NCBI GenBank assembly: GCA_016748015.1
Contig: JAAOMT010000134.1
Coordinates: 1,632,657-1,696,656 of the forward strand
Direction: 5' to 3'
Source: Geosiphon pyriformis
Taxonomy: Eukaryota; Glomeromycota; Glomeromycetes; Archaeosporales; Geosiphonaceae
Length of the DNA: 64,000 nucleotides
Positions 1 through 10,969 of the stretch are shown here, piece after piece. Numbering within the stretch: the stretch's first letter is position 1; the number at the start of each line of letters is the position of its first letter. A program made the translations under genes and the position numbers. The notes below the pieces were generated by a model. That model made no database searches, was not told where the DNA came from, and saw nothing but the letters and a program-made list of their open reading frames with translations.

Positions 1-780
1 TTTTAAAAAAATAAATTAAAAAAAATAAATTAGCATATTATATAAAACAATAAGAACAGTCATAAATAAATTTAGTAATATTATATTAATTAAAATATAA
101 TTGATTAGTTTGTAACAAAAAATAATTATTAAATATGTTAATTTAAAATTATAACAATAAATAAATAATTATTTTTTATTGGCAAAAATTTAGTAAAAAT
201 AATTAAAAAAATAAAAAACAAAAAAACTTAAAATAATAAAAATAAAAACAAAGTTATATTAATAAATTTATAAATAAGTATAATATTATATATATTATAA
301 AGTTATATTGTAAAATAAAAATAGAATATATATTATTAGTTATAATTTGATTATTTATATAATAAACCAAATTAAGTTTAATAAAATTTACATTTTAAAA
401 ATTTGTATTATTATAAATTAGAATTTTAATTAGTTTTAGCAATAAAATTAATATTTTTTTTAAAAAATTTGGTGTTAAAAAAAGAACAAAATGAAATAAA
501 AAAAATTAAATTTTTAAATAACAATAAAAATATATTAAAATTAACAAAAATATATACCAAAAAATATTTTTTATTGTTAAACCAATTACTTTTAATAAAA
601 AAACCTGATAATACAATATTATATTTTGCTAATATAAATAAAAAATTAGAATTGCAATAAAAAAAACAATATTATTAATTAAAATAATAATTATTAAATT
701 AACTATAAAATATATATTTATAAACAATAATATTAATATTAGTAAATATAAATTTTTTTTATTTATTTAATGAGTAAAAT
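1..780. other. Extremely A+T-rich tract, no gene seen
   Basis: The stretch is almost entirely A and T, with long A-runs and T-runs and TA-rich segments, and much poorer in G and C than the retrotransposon DNA that follows. I see no convincing coding region: the one open frame (about 469-660) is Lys/Asn/Leu low-complexity and has no proper start. No rRNA, tRNA or LTR signature is visible. It may be intergenic DNA or an old repeat decayed beyond recognition. Confidence 0.6.
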
Positions 781-913
781 CCAAATATTACTTAGTATAA
801 TACATTAAATAATCAATTTAAACTAGGTGTGAATCATAGATTTTCTATACATAACCAGCCACTCAAGCTGATTAGAACAACACTAAGCACTTATATAAAT
901 TGAGACTAAATCT

Positions 914-1129
914 CTAATACCTAAAAAATAAACAAGATTTACACAATTCAAAATTAGCACCAAATGCCTTAGCAATACTAAGCAATTTAACCACACTGAC
1001 AAAAAACATCAAAGACAGCCCAAAAACCAAAACCAAAGCTAAACCATTATATAGTATTAGCCCATTCTTTTTCATAAAAACATGATGCCTAGTATGTACC
1101 AACCAAACTTCATTTTTAAAGCAAGACAA
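914..1129 (-). pseudogene. LINE ORF2 C-terminal fragment
   Basis: This 71-residue open piece contains EVWLVHTRHHVFMKKNGLI followed by a hydrophobic stretch and two cysteines. It resembles the conserved segment that follows RNase H in LINE polyproteins of arbuscular mycorrhizal fungi, as I remember them. It lies downstream, in minus-strand sense, of the RNase H fragment. There is no intact start. Function cannot be stated beyond being part of a dead LINE polyprotein; it could also be a chance open frame, but the similarity and correct order make that less likely. Confidence 0.45.
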
Positions 1130-1897
1130 AAATTATACACAAAGCCTACAACCTTTTAACTCACAATTTTGGAATTTTAAAGGCAAACACAGTCTTTTAA
1201 AGCCAATCTTCAAAGACAAAACTCTTATAAAAAGCTATACATATTGTAATATTCAAAACACAAGAGAACAACAATTAAAACACACATAAAGAGGACCAAA
1301 AAAGACCAGAAACCACACCCTAAGCAGCAGTATAAGCATCCAATAATTGACAATAAGCAGAAACATCAACTATACAAGAAAAAACATGATATAAAACTTC
1401 AATATTGTCACAATACAAACACAATACATTGAGATAACACTTGCTGTATAGGTATTTCTGAACAACAACTGGTAGTCAATAATGCAAAGCTTTTATGAAA
1501 TATGTATGGGTACCAGCAGTATGCTTACTAATAAAACCAGCAATTATGTATAAATTGAGATGTTACACCAAGGATGAATTAAGCCAATTAATGTCTGAAA
1601 ACAAACTATTATCCAAAACCCTAGAACCAGAACCAACTTTTCAATTCACACAGTAAATAGACCAAAGACTCCACAAACAAAATGTCTAAAACTATCAAAT
1701 ATGATATCACCTTTAGCCAACATATAATGCTTTTCCAATTAAGAAGAAAAATACCAGGAAGAAAGAAAAGCAATGTTGGTAAAAGTGTTAGTATTTATAT
1801 TATCCAAGACACCTAAATGACTCTTTATTTTGTGCCAACTAATATTTAAATTCTTTTTCTGAACAATATTCACAATGTGCTAACACTTAATCCAACA

Positions 1898-2344
1898 CTA
1901 ATTCCAAAAATCCAGATATGCCAAACCCAATTCTGATTTGCATACATCCAAAGCAGTCTGACTGTCTGTCATAATATAAACTGAGCTAAAAAAGGAGACA
2001 CACTTAAAAACCAATACAATAGTTTGCAACTCCACCAAAGTAGAAAACATTAAACTGAAAATCTTAACTTCTAAATCCAAGTCTATGTCTTAAAAAAAAA
2101 CTGCCACACCAGTTCTTATGCTAACATTCTCTAAGTCTTTTAGAGATTTATTCATATAGATAAAAAGACAGTCAGCTGTGACATCTAACAAACTATTACA
2201 AACAAATTTAAACTCACAAGACTTCAAAACATTCAAAGGTTTAACTATATTTAAAGAAAAAAAGCAGATAAAAGAAGAAGTTATATTATTAAAAAAATCA
2301 ATAAAAAGCTTAAACCAGTCAGAAACAGGGTTATATAAGTCCAA
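1898..2344 (-). pseudogene. LINE RNase H domain fragment
   Basis: Two adjacent minus-strand frames (2344-2090 and 2080-1898) together give an RNase H-like order of motifs: a first strand with LFIYMNKSLKD (the usual DGS has become NKS), then VELQTIVL carrying the Glu of the second motif, then VYIMTDSQTALDVC carrying the Asp of the TDSQ motif. RNase H would remove the RNA template strand during target-primed reverse transcription. A frame break lies near 2085 and the first catalytic Asp appears mutated, so this is a dead copy. Confidence 0.65.
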
Positions 2345-2429
2345 TTTTTTCTAACATTTGAAAATTTTCCAATTAAAAATAGTACCATTATGACTGCAAA
2401 GCTATTCAACAAACACTATGTTATACTGC

Positions 2430-3396
2430 TATTACAGATGATTATTTGGGGTTTGAAAACAAATAACAAACCCATAACTTGGTACTCAATAGCCAATAAT
2501 ATAGATGTAAATAATATTTGAAGGTTTTTAGAATCTAAAGGTTTTGGTTGAGTTCTTTGTATAATAGACAAAGATTCGATAGATGTATTTTTTGATAATG
2601 TTCTTAGTGTTTTATCAATCCTTGAGTTAATGTGCTTGTTTTGTCCATTATTTTCCAAAATATTTATATTCTATCAATTTCTTTCTCAGCTTGATGGCTT
2701 GTAATCTTCTGGTAAGCTATTTTCAATTTTAAGTGTTTACCCTTATTTCTGGGTTTTTTACCAGTACTATATCCTAATATTAGTACTCTGCATGTTAATA
2801 TTTTAATCAATTAATAAATCCACAATAAAACAAAAAAAAAGAAAAAGAAATAAAAAAAATAATAAAAATAATGAAAAAAAAAATAAAGAGATAAGCCAAG
2901 ACAAAAAAAAGTTAGTATTCTGTTAATAGCCATAATCAAGAGTTATTGGTTTAGTATAGTTAAGTATTGGTAACTATTAACATGAATTGTTAATAGTAAA
3001 AAGATGAATTGTGATATGTAATAAGTATTTTATTAATATTTTATGTTTCCACTTCAAGTTATAGAATACTATTGTATAAAAGGATGAATAGAGAATTGGA
3101 ACTGAAGATTCTAACTAAAGATTCTGTCTTTTTTGCTTTTAATACTACTTCTATATATACATAAATTTTGTTAAACAAGATTCCTTGAATTTCTTAATTC
3201 TCTAGCCAGAAATTCTGTAATTTTTTGAGAGGAATCCTAGAATTCTGGAATTCTGTAATTCCTTATACTGGGATCCTGTAATTCTGGAATCCTGCAATTT
3301 TTCTGAGAAAAATTCTGGAATTCCACTTTTACTATGTCTTATTTTGATTGGCTAATTTGTGTACTAATATATAATTCTTATATTCTATGAGTAACA
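2430..3396 (-). repeat. Family A LTR, inverted (A7, solo or truncated element)
   Basis: Read on the minus strand it starts with the family A LTR end (TGTTACTCATAG) at 3396 and finishes at a decayed TGTAATA at 2430, about 967 bp. It contains the U3 repeats built on GGAATTCC, a TATATATA box around 3165, the 9-bp-stem hairpin at 2974-2996 and the pyrimidine-rich tract. No internal region of its own is attached. It abuts a same-subfamily LTR in opposite orientation at 3397. Flanks give no clean target duplication. Confidence 0.75.
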
Positions 3397-4162
3397 CTAT
3401 GTAAGGAATTGCAAAATTTTAGAATTTCAGAATTTCAGAAATTCCAGAATTCCTGGCTAGAAAATTGAGAAATTCAAAAAACCTCAAACAATAAAATTTA
3501 TGTATATATAGCAGTAGTATTAGAAGCAAAAAAAACAGAATTCTTAGTTTAGAATCTTTAATTCCAATTCTATATCTATTTTTTTATATGATAGTATTTT
3601 ATGACTTAAAGTAAAAACATTAAATATCAATAAAATACTTATTTATTATCACAATTCATCTTTCTATTATTAACAATTTATGTTGATAATTGCCAATACT
3701 TTATTATACTGAACCAATAACTTTTAATTACAGTTATTAATAAGATACTAATTTTTTCTTGCCTTGACTTATTTCTTTATTTTTATTTATTTTATTTATT
3801 GTTTTTATTGTTTATTGTGTACTAATTAATTTGAAAGATTAAGCATTAATTAATTAATGTCATAAATAGTCTGATAAAAAACTCCAAAAAAAGAGTATCA
3901 AGTTTAAAAAATTTATGGATAAGCTTATCAAAAAGCACAATTGCCAGAATAAACTGACCATCATGCTAAAGACAAAAATTGGATGGAATTGTAATTCTAA
4001 AAGACTACTAAAACAACACTTGAATCTCTGTTTATTATACAAAAAACTTAACAAAAACTTTTAGACACTAAAATCTTCAGATATTACTAACCAGATCAGC
4101 TATTAAGCACTAAGTTATGAGTTTGTTATTTGTATTAACATCTTAAATAATTACTTGTAACA
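3397..4162 (+). repeat. Family A 5' LTR of element A6, 5'-truncated
   Basis: Forward family A LTR lacking roughly its first 150 bases. It begins inside the GGAATT-type U3 repeats, contains the tatatatagcag TATA region near 3505-3516, and ends at TGTAACA (4156-4162), directly followed by the primer-binding site. It belongs to the same LTR subvariant as the inverted LTR at 2430-3396, giving an imperfect palindrome. Confidence 0.7.
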
Positions 4163-4651
4163 TTTAGTGCTCTCTGTAAAGTATAATCTTATAGAGAACC
4201 AGTATTAACAACAACTATTCAAAAGTGACAGAATCAGAAAGAAAAAAAACAAAATATCTAAGATTTACTAAATCCTTATTTCAACACTACTGTTAACACT
4301 TGGAATTAATCAACAACCAACTATTAATGAAATTAGTCTTTAATTTTTATGTCAATAAAAGAATTAAATATTTCTTAGGAGAATCAATAAATATTGAATC
4401 AGCAAGAGGAAATTTTTATAATAAATTAATTCAATATACCAGCTTACTATTAAACTATAACTTTAATCCAATCATTATTAAAATCAACAGAGAAATTGAA
4501 AATCACACTCAACAAACATTTTCTATTATCTATGCAGAAAAAAGCAAAGAAAAACTACAAACACCAGTAGAAACTCTAAAACAAATATAATTACCTACTT
4601 GGAAAAAACAAAGAATTGATTTACCAGTTAATCTATTATATTATCACATGC
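4163..4651 (+). pseudogene. A6: primer-binding site and Gag N-terminal fragment
   Basis: The segment starts with TTTAGTGCTC, the decayed primer-binding site, then a Gag reading frame from a GTG at 4225. A CAA-to-TAA stop occurs near residue 24 and the frame resumes through 4590. Shared family A Gag motifs include FNFYVNKRI and NIESARGNFYNKLIQ, then KLQTPVETLKQI. Gag would form the virus-like particle coat. The frame is cut at 4651 by insertion of element A4, and the remainder of A6 is not in the window. Confidence 0.7.
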
Positions 4652-4763
4652 TATTACTTATAGAATATAGGAAATATATTAGCATATAAATTAACCAATC
4701 AGAAGTAGCCATAGTAAATGTGAAATTTCAGGATTCCTCTTAAAAGAATTACAAGATTCTCAT
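4652..4763 (+). repeat. Element A4 5' LTR, first part
   Basis: Begins TATTACTTATAGAATATAGG, a decayed form of the family A LTR start, and continues through the first U3 repeat to 4763, where the minus-strand element A3 is inserted. The same LTR resumes at 57822 and ends at 58539. The base quartet before it (ATGC, 4648-4651) would be its target duplication, but the partner lies outside the window. Confidence 0.75.
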
Positions 4764-5587
4764 TGTTACAGGTGATTATTTGGGGTCTCAAGTCAAATAA
4801 CAAACCCATAACTTGGTGCTTGATTGGTATTTTCTGGTGTTGATATTTGAAGGTTTTGGTATAGAGTTCTTTGTATAATGAACAGAGATTTAATAGTTGT
4901 GTTATCCATAGCTTTTCAAAACCACAGTTTCATCAATTTTTTTCTCAGCATAATGGCCAGTATTTTTCCTGGTAAGCTATCCTTAATTAAATGTTCTATC
5001 CTTATTTCTAGGTCTTTTTCCAGTCACTTTGATGTCAGTAACTCTGTGTATTATTTTCTTTAATCAATTAGTACACAACAATAAAACCAAAGAAAAGAAA
5101 TAAAAAAAAGAAAATAAAAAAATAAGCCAAGGCAATTTGCAAGTTAGTATCTCATTAATAGCCATAATCAAGAGCTATTGTTCCAGTGTGGTTAAGTATT
5201 AATTGCTATTAACATGAAGTGTTGATAATAATGAGTAAGATTGAGATAGAGACTAATTATTTATTAATAGTTGTGAATAAAAGATTGCTTAGATTAAATT
5301 TAAACTGGGTGGTCTGTCTTTTCTACTTCTAATACTACCACTATATATACATAATTAAGATTCCTCAATTCTTTATACCAGAAATCTTGGAATTTCTGAA
5401 ATTCTGCAATTCCTTTTGAGAGAAATCCTGGAATTCTGGAATTCTGCAATTCTTTGTATGAGAATCCTGAAATTCTTGGAATTTTGCAATTCCTCTTAAG
5501 AGGAATTTTAGAATTCCACATTTACTATGACTACTTCTGATTGGCTAATTTATATGCTAATATACTTCCTATATTTTATAAGTAATA
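4764..5587 (-). repeat. A3 3' LTR
   Basis: An 824-bp minus-strand LTR running from TGTTACAGGTG at 4764 to GAGTAATA-like AAGTAATA at 5587. It carries the paired hairpins, the polypyrimidine tract, the TATATATA box and the GGAATTCC-type U3 repeats. Its pair is 56991-57821 (831 bp). Both share a distinctive variant of the U5 and TATA regions, confirming that they belong together. Confidence 0.85.
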
Positions 5588-5601
5588 TTATTCTCTTTTT
5601 T

Positions 5602-6242
5602 TTAATATTGAGCACCATCGAGATCTTTTAAATCTCCTAACTCTAATTCTCTGTTGTTGAGTATTTCTTAAACTTTTTTTTCGAGAATTACTTGGGTTAT
5701 TTTGTTCTGTAATTCTTCAAATTGGGTGTTGGTTATTTTTCCTATTTGGTTAACTATAATAGAGTCCAATTCTGGATTAAGTAAGATTTCTGGTTTGTCT
5801 TGGAATCCTGTATGTAGCTAATAGATGGCTCTTGCTTGTGTCATCAAATTGTTTTTTCCCACAAATTGTTCCAGTTGTTGCAGTATTGTTGTATCAAATA
5901 ATCATTTTGTTTTATTCATATATAAGTTCTGAATATTCAAGTATTGTCCTAAGTAAAAATAACAAAAATTTCTTGGAAATTCATGTATTCATCATTTCCA
6001 AGTTTCCTTGGTCAATTCTTGATATGTGGTGACATTTGTTGGTTCTTCTATTGCTAATTTTATTTTCAGAACCATTTTATTAATAGTGTTTTTTGTTTTC
6101 TTTTGACTTTTGTATTTGGGTATCTTTCTGGTATTTCGGTATCAAATGGTTTATTAATTGATAGTAATTTCTATATTCTGTTGTTAAATCAATTGGAAGA
6201 GTTGTTGTGCTAATGAGTGAATGTTGTCAGTGATTTTTATTT
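5602..6242 (-). pseudogene. A3 third ORF remnant (env-position ORF, unknown function)
   Basis: The minus-strand sequence downstream of integrase matches the third ORF of A2 (32216-32845): the start region corresponds but the ATG has become ATA, and the C-terminal end retains IGKITNTQFEELQ followed by ITQVIL and a terminal GAQY. Several stops break it. It ends just upstream of the purine-rich tract bordering the 3' LTR. No signal peptide or membrane segment is visible, so an envelope role is not supported. Function unknown. Confidence 0.55.
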
Positions 6243-6329
6243 TTTTGAAGTCTTTTATCATGTCTATCATGTCTTTATATACTCTTTTATTGTTCAATTT
6301 TACATGTTTGGTCTAATGATTATGATTGG

Positions 6330-7560
6330 TTCCAGATCTTATGGAATTTCATCTGGTTAAACTAGTATTCTCTGTACTCCTAATTGTGGAATATTACTGG
6401 TAAATAGTGATACTATATGGTAATATGGTTTCAGTCAATTACCATGTACTGCTTTGGCTAAGATTTTGTTATCCCATCTTAATTTATAAGCTCTATTTTC
6501 AAGAATTTCTTCTATGTGAAATGGTCCATCCCATTTGGAGTCAAATTTTCCACTCCATTGTTTTTCTGCTTTAATACAATGTAAAAGTACTTTGTCTCCA
6601 ATCTTGAATTCAACTGGTTTATCTGATAGTTGGTTATTGTGTCTTTTTTTCTTTTTTTTTTGTGACTTTTGGATGTTATTAGCTGCTTTTTGCCATTTGT
6701 TTTCTAGTGTTTCCATTATGTCATATGTTTTTCTTAGCAATGTTTCCTAAAAATTGTCTTCAATTATTGGTTCTGTTGGATAAGTATTGACTTCTATTTC
6801 AACTGGTAATATTGCTGTTCTACTGTATACTAATTCAAATGGTGTTGTTTGTGTAGTGTCTTGCTTCATTGTCTGATAAGTAAATAATACTGATAGTATG
6901 AACAAATTCTATTTATTCTGGTTTTTTTGATTAATCTTGGCAATTGCTTTACACAATGTTCTGTTAAATCTTTCAACTAACCCATTTGTTTGTGGATGGT
7001 ATGGTGATGATAATGGTCTTTTTATCCCAAATCTTTGACTTAATTCTGTTAATGTTTTATTCACAAAGTGAGTTTTTTGATCTAATAGTAGTTCTTTTGG
7101 ACATCCATGTTGATAAATCAACTCTTAATGAACGAATTTGGCAACAGATTCTGCATCTGTTTTTTGAATGGCTTTTGCTTCTGGCCATTTAGTGAGATAA
7201 TCCATGGCTATTGCAATATATCTGTTGTCTCTACTGGTGATTGTTAATGGTCCGACTAAGTCAATTCCGATACAATCAAATGGTTGTCTTATTTTAATTG
7301 GTCTTAATGATTCACTGAGTCTTGTTCCTTCTCTTCTTTGATAAGCATCACAATTTTGAACATATTAGATGATGTCAGGATACATTGATGGCCAATAATA
7401 TCTTTTTCTGGTTCTTTTCATGGTTGCCTCTTTATAAAAATGTCCTACTGTTGGATCTGAGTGCATGTTGAATAATATTGTCTTTTTCTTTGGTTCTGTG
7501 ATTACTCTGGTTGGTTGATTTGAATTTTTTCTGTTCTTTCAGTAAAGTATATTCTGATGG
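6330..7560 (-). pseudogene. A3 integrase remnant
   Basis: Minus-strand pieces give the catalytic core: HGCPKELLLDQKTHFVNK with the second Asp, then PHQT-like YHPQTNGLVERFNR with the Glu (6909-7121), preceded by a block around 7190-7290 matching the first Asp region of the family. The C-terminal part at 6435-6740 carries KVLLHCIKAEKQWSGKF and WDGPFHIEEIL, the GPF-type module of Ty3/gypsy integrases. No chromodomain follows. Integrase would insert the cDNA into host chromatin. Stops and frame breaks make this copy inactive. Confidence 0.75.
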
Positions 7561-7699
7561 TTGATAAAATATTTTGATTGTTGTTTTATGTTCCTTTGTT
7601 CTCATTGAAATAATTTTTCCTTAAACAATTGGGTATTTATATAATGTTAGAGTTGTTGGTATTTTTGTATATTCATTTTTTGTTATATTTTTGGGTTGA

Positions 7700-9000
7700 A
7701 ATGTTTTTAGATTTGTCTTATTTATGACAATCTGTCAGCATTTCCATTTTTTTTCTTTTTTTATAATGTACTGTATAATTAAATAGTGAAAGTTCTATTT
7801 TTCATCTGGCATAACAATCATTTTCAAATTCTTGTTTCTGGATTGAAGTCAATCCTTTGTGATCAGTGTATATGTCAAACTTCTGACTCAAGTATTTTTT
7901 CTATTTGATAACAGCCCAATAGATAGCTAAGTGTTCTAGTGCTGGAGTTTCATAGTTTTTTTCAGCTGGATTTAAGCTTCTACTGGCATAAACTACTGGA
8001 TGCTCTCTTCCATCCAGTTCTCTCTGCAATAGTACTGCTCTTAATGCTTGACCAGATGCATCAGTTGTTATTATAAATGGCTTGTTATAATCTGAATAGA
8101 TCAATACTGGAGCTTGAATAAGCTTTCTTCTTAATGTATCAAAAGCTTTTTGTTGAGTTTCAGTCCATTTGTATTTGGTGTTTTTTGTTTGAAGTTGGTG
8201 TAATGGTTAAGCTATTTTGGAAAAATTCTTGATAAAGCAACAGTAGTATTCTGCAAATCCCAAGAATGCTCTTAATTTGGTGAGATTATTTGGTACTGAA
8301 AAGTTCTTAACAATTTCTATCTTGTCTGAATCTGTTTTGATACCATCTTTGCTCACCACATGTCCCAAAAACTTGAGTTCTGTTTTGTCAAAGAAGCACT
8401 TGTTTGCATTTAATTTCAATCCTGCTTATCTGAGTCTTTCAAATACTTGTTGGAAATGATGTAAATGATCATCAAATGTTTTGGAGAACATATTGGTGTC
8501 ATCTAAGTAAACAACTACTGATTTTTACAGTAGTCCAGTATAGACAATTTTCATAAGCCATTGGAATATTGCTGGAGCATTCATCAAGCCAAATGGTATG
8601 ACTTCAAACTCAAAATTTCTTTCTCGTGTTGTAAAAGCCATTTTCTTTTTGTCTTCTAGTTTTATGGCTACTTGCTAGTAACCACTGTCTAAGTCTAAAA
8701 TTGAAAACCATTTTTTTCTTCCAAAAGCATCAAACAGCTCTTGAATCTTTGGTGTTGAATAGCTATTACCTTTAGTTACTCTATTCAGTTTATGGTAATT
8801 TACACAGAAGTGGATTTTCCCATTTTTCTTACAGACTAGTACTACTGGTAATAACCATGGGCTCATTAATGGCTGAATTAGCCCATTGTTAAGCATCCAA
8901 TTGATTTCTTGACAAATAATTTCATGGCTGGCTGGTGGTATTCTGTATGCTCTTTGTTTAATTGACATTATATCTCCAGTCTTAATTTAATGCTAAATTA
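7700..9000 (-). pseudogene. A3 reverse transcriptase-RNase H remnant
   Basis: The RT fingers/palm are at 8968-8675 (KIHFCVNYHKLNRVTKGN then LDLDSGY), the catalytic YLDD at 8498-8509, and the connection at 8419-8207 (ELKFLGHVVSKDGIKT, LRAFLGFAEYY). RNase H begins at 8104 (PFIITTDASGQALRAVL, VVYASRSLNPAEKNYET, LEHLAIYWAV). Together they would copy element RNA into DNA in the particle. The catalytic residues survive, but stops such as the TAG in the primer-grip area separate the pieces. Confidence 0.8.
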
Positions 9001-9145
9001 TGTCAGTTCTGCCAAATTCATTTTTGCTTGCAAAGATGTCATTGAAGTTGTTGAGTAATATCTTAAGTTGTATTCATTGAAGTGAGTCTAAGTTTCCTAA
9101 GTTCATCTGTTCTAATTGTTCTGGTTGAAGCAGATAACATTCTTC

Positions 9146-10044
9146 TCATCTATAGATTGTTTGTAATGTGATATTTACATATCTACACAATTGTGAAAAG
9201 TCTGAAATGGGGTTTGGTGGTTGTTCTTCAATTTCAGTGGTTAAATATCCAATAGTGGTTCCTTCTGGTATCTCCATAATGTTTTCTATGTTGTTGTAAA
9301 TAGGGATTTTAATATGACCATGATTCTTGACTGGTATGTGTAAATTAATTAATCCAATTTTTCCTGATTCACAAAGTTGTGCTTTTGCCTCAAACATTTG
9401 AATCTGATTCTTCACTTTTCTCTCTATAGTTACTATGTACTAGTCATATAGTGGAATAGAAATTGATTGACGGGTAAAGATAATTTTTCCCTTGTCAATG
9501 ACCTTTTCTTCTGTCATATTAACTGGTATATTTATTCTACTTGTGAACCCAAATCTTTGTATCTTTCTTGCTGTTATCCCTAATTTTTTCCTGTTTCCCA
9601 CTAATATTAATTGAGCTACTTTAACTAGAGGTAGAAATATTGTCTGTGTTATTTTTTCATTTGGATCTATAGTGTAGGCCTTTTCTGAGTCATTTTGTAG
9701 CATAGCAATAATATTTCCTACATATCTTGCATCAATTATTCTTTCTCTAATGTTGATTCTTTTTTTTGCTAAGCTACTTCTAGATGCTAGCTGTACTATC
9801 ATTGTTGCTGAAATTTCCAGTGCTATTTTGAGATCAATACAGGTATGTAAATAGAATTCCAATTTGATGAGATCTTTTCCTAGATATCTCAAATCAAATC
9901 CTGCATCAGTATCATGCACCCATTCTGGCATAATACCTTCATCATTATCGCTGAATTATTTAAGTTCTTATTTCTTGGTGAGATTGGGAAGTGCGATAAA
10001 TGTTTTGGGATTTAAATCAGAGTCTGAATTGTTGTTATTTCTGT
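9146..10044 (-). pseudogene. A3 dUTPase and tail domain, N-terminal linker truncated by A1
   Basis: The dUTPase lies at 9931-9440, with motif 1 DTDAGFDLRYL, motif 2 ASRSSLAKK, motif 3 RIIDARYVGNIIAML keeping the catalytic Asp, motif 4 NEKITQTIFLPL and a damaged motif 5. A frame change leads into the tail domain at 9415-9146 (GLINLHIPVKN, IPIYNN, IPEGTTIGYLTTE). dUTPase hydrolyses dUTP to dUMP and pyrophosphate, limiting uracil in cDNA. The segment 9932-10044 is the acidic linker, cut at 10045 by the A1 LTR; its other half resumes at 33730. Confidence 0.8.
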
Positions 10045-10910
10045 TGTTACTCATAGAAATATAGGGAATATATATTAGCATAGTTATTAACCAATCAAAA
10101 GTAGACGTAGTAAAATGTAGAATTCCAGGATTTCTCTCAGGAATTGCAGGATTCCAGAAATTACAGGATTTTTACAAGGAATCGCAGGATTCCAGAATTC
10201 CAGGATTCCTCTCAAAGGAATTGCAGGATTCCAGGAATTCCAGGATTCCTGTTGTGAAGAATTGAGGAATTGAGGAATCTCAATTATGTATATATAGCAG
10301 TAGGATTAGAAGCTAAAAAAACAGATCTTTTAGTTTAGATTTCATCTAAACAACTTTCCAAAACACAAATAAATAACTGTTTGTTATCTCAAACTCACTA
10401 CCACTATCAACACTTCATGTTGATAGTAATTGATACTTAACCCCACTAGAATAATAGCTCTTGATTATGGCTATTGATGGAATACTAACTTGTAAATCAC
10501 CTTGGCTTATTTTTTTTCTTTTTTTATTTTCTTTTCTTTTTTTTATTTTTTTGCTTTGATTTTATTGTTGTTTACTAACTCTATTGAGGATTAATGTGCA
10601 GAGTATTGATGTCAGGATAAACGTGACTGGTAAAAGACCCAGAAATAAGGGTAGAACACTGAATTGAGGATAGCTTACCAGGAAGAATACCTCAAGCTGA
10701 AAAAAAAATTGATGAAACTGCAGTTTTGGGAAGCTACAGATAAAACTATTACCATTGAATCTTTGTCCATTATACAAAAAACTTAACCAAACTCTTCAGA
10801 TACAAACCTTCAGACACAAACCTTCAGATCACTATTAACTGCAACTAGATTTGAGCACCAAGTTACGAGTTTGTTATTTAATCTAACATCAGAAATAGTC
10901 ACCTGTAATA
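10045..10910 (+). repeat. A1 5' LTR
   Basis: 866-bp family A LTR from TGTTACTCATAG to TGTAATA (the end TAACA has become TAATA). U3 holds about five units of a GGAATT(G/C)CAGGATTCC-type repeat between roughly 10120 and 10260. A TATA box follows, then R/U5 with the CTATCAACA hairpin at 10404-10426, a second AATAGC/GCTATT stem near 10450-10475, and a long T-rich pyrimidine tract at 10507-10550. Confidence 0.85.
10286..10297 (+). promoter_or_regulatory. LTR promoter TATA box (family A)
   Basis: The sequence atgtatatatagcag occurs at the same place, right after the U3 repeats, in every family A LTR of the window (for example around 23810, 33105, 57940 and, inverted, 5340). It is the likely core promoter for the genomic RNA, with the transcript start expected a few tens of bases downstream. 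Confidence 0.55.
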
Positions 10911-10957
10911 TTTGGTGCTCCCTGTAAGGTATAATCTTATAGAGAACCAGCACCAAC
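10911..10957 (+). promoter_or_regulatory. Primer-binding site and overlapping hairpin (A1)
   Basis: Directly after the LTR comes TT then TGGTGCTCCCTG, which has the TGG start expected of a tRNA 3'-end complement. About 25 bases further on, AGCACCAA is the reverse complement of TTGGTGCT, so the site can fold on itself; in A3 (56944-56990, minus) the stem extends with TCTCTGT/ACAGAGA. The priming tRNA is not identified. Confidence 0.5.
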
Positions 10958-10969
10958 ACAAATCTAAAA

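Larger units (their letters stand above)
781..2429 (-). mobile_element. Degraded LINE-like (non-LTR) retrotransposon, 3' portion
   Basis: On the minus strand two separated open pieces (1898-2344 and 914-1129) look like the RNase H domain and C-terminal region of the ORF2 polyprotein of a non-LTR retrotransposon of the type abundant in Glomeromycotina. The order on the minus strand (RNase H first, C-terminal region after) is as expected. The 1130-1897 stretch between them holds only broken frames. The RT and endonuclease parts are absent: the element is cut at 2430 by an inverted LTR. The family assignment rests on recognised sequence style and the RNase H motifs. Confidence 0.6.

Noticed and set aside
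469-660. Open frame of 63 codons in the A+T-rich tract
   Set aside because: Low-complexity Lys/Asn/Leu translation, non-ATG start, no neighbours or motifs; expected by chance at this composition only if stops are avoided, and nothing supports a gene.
1-780. Mitochondrial DNA insertion
   Set aside because: The A+T content is suggestive, but no mitochondrial protein, rRNA or tRNA similarity is visible.
10120-10262. CRISPR-like or heat-shock-element-like repeats in the LTRs
   Set aside because: Units are contiguous, degenerate, inverted and confined to LTR U3, with no spacers. Only isolated TTC-N2-GAA matches occur, not the regular spacing of a heat-shock element array.
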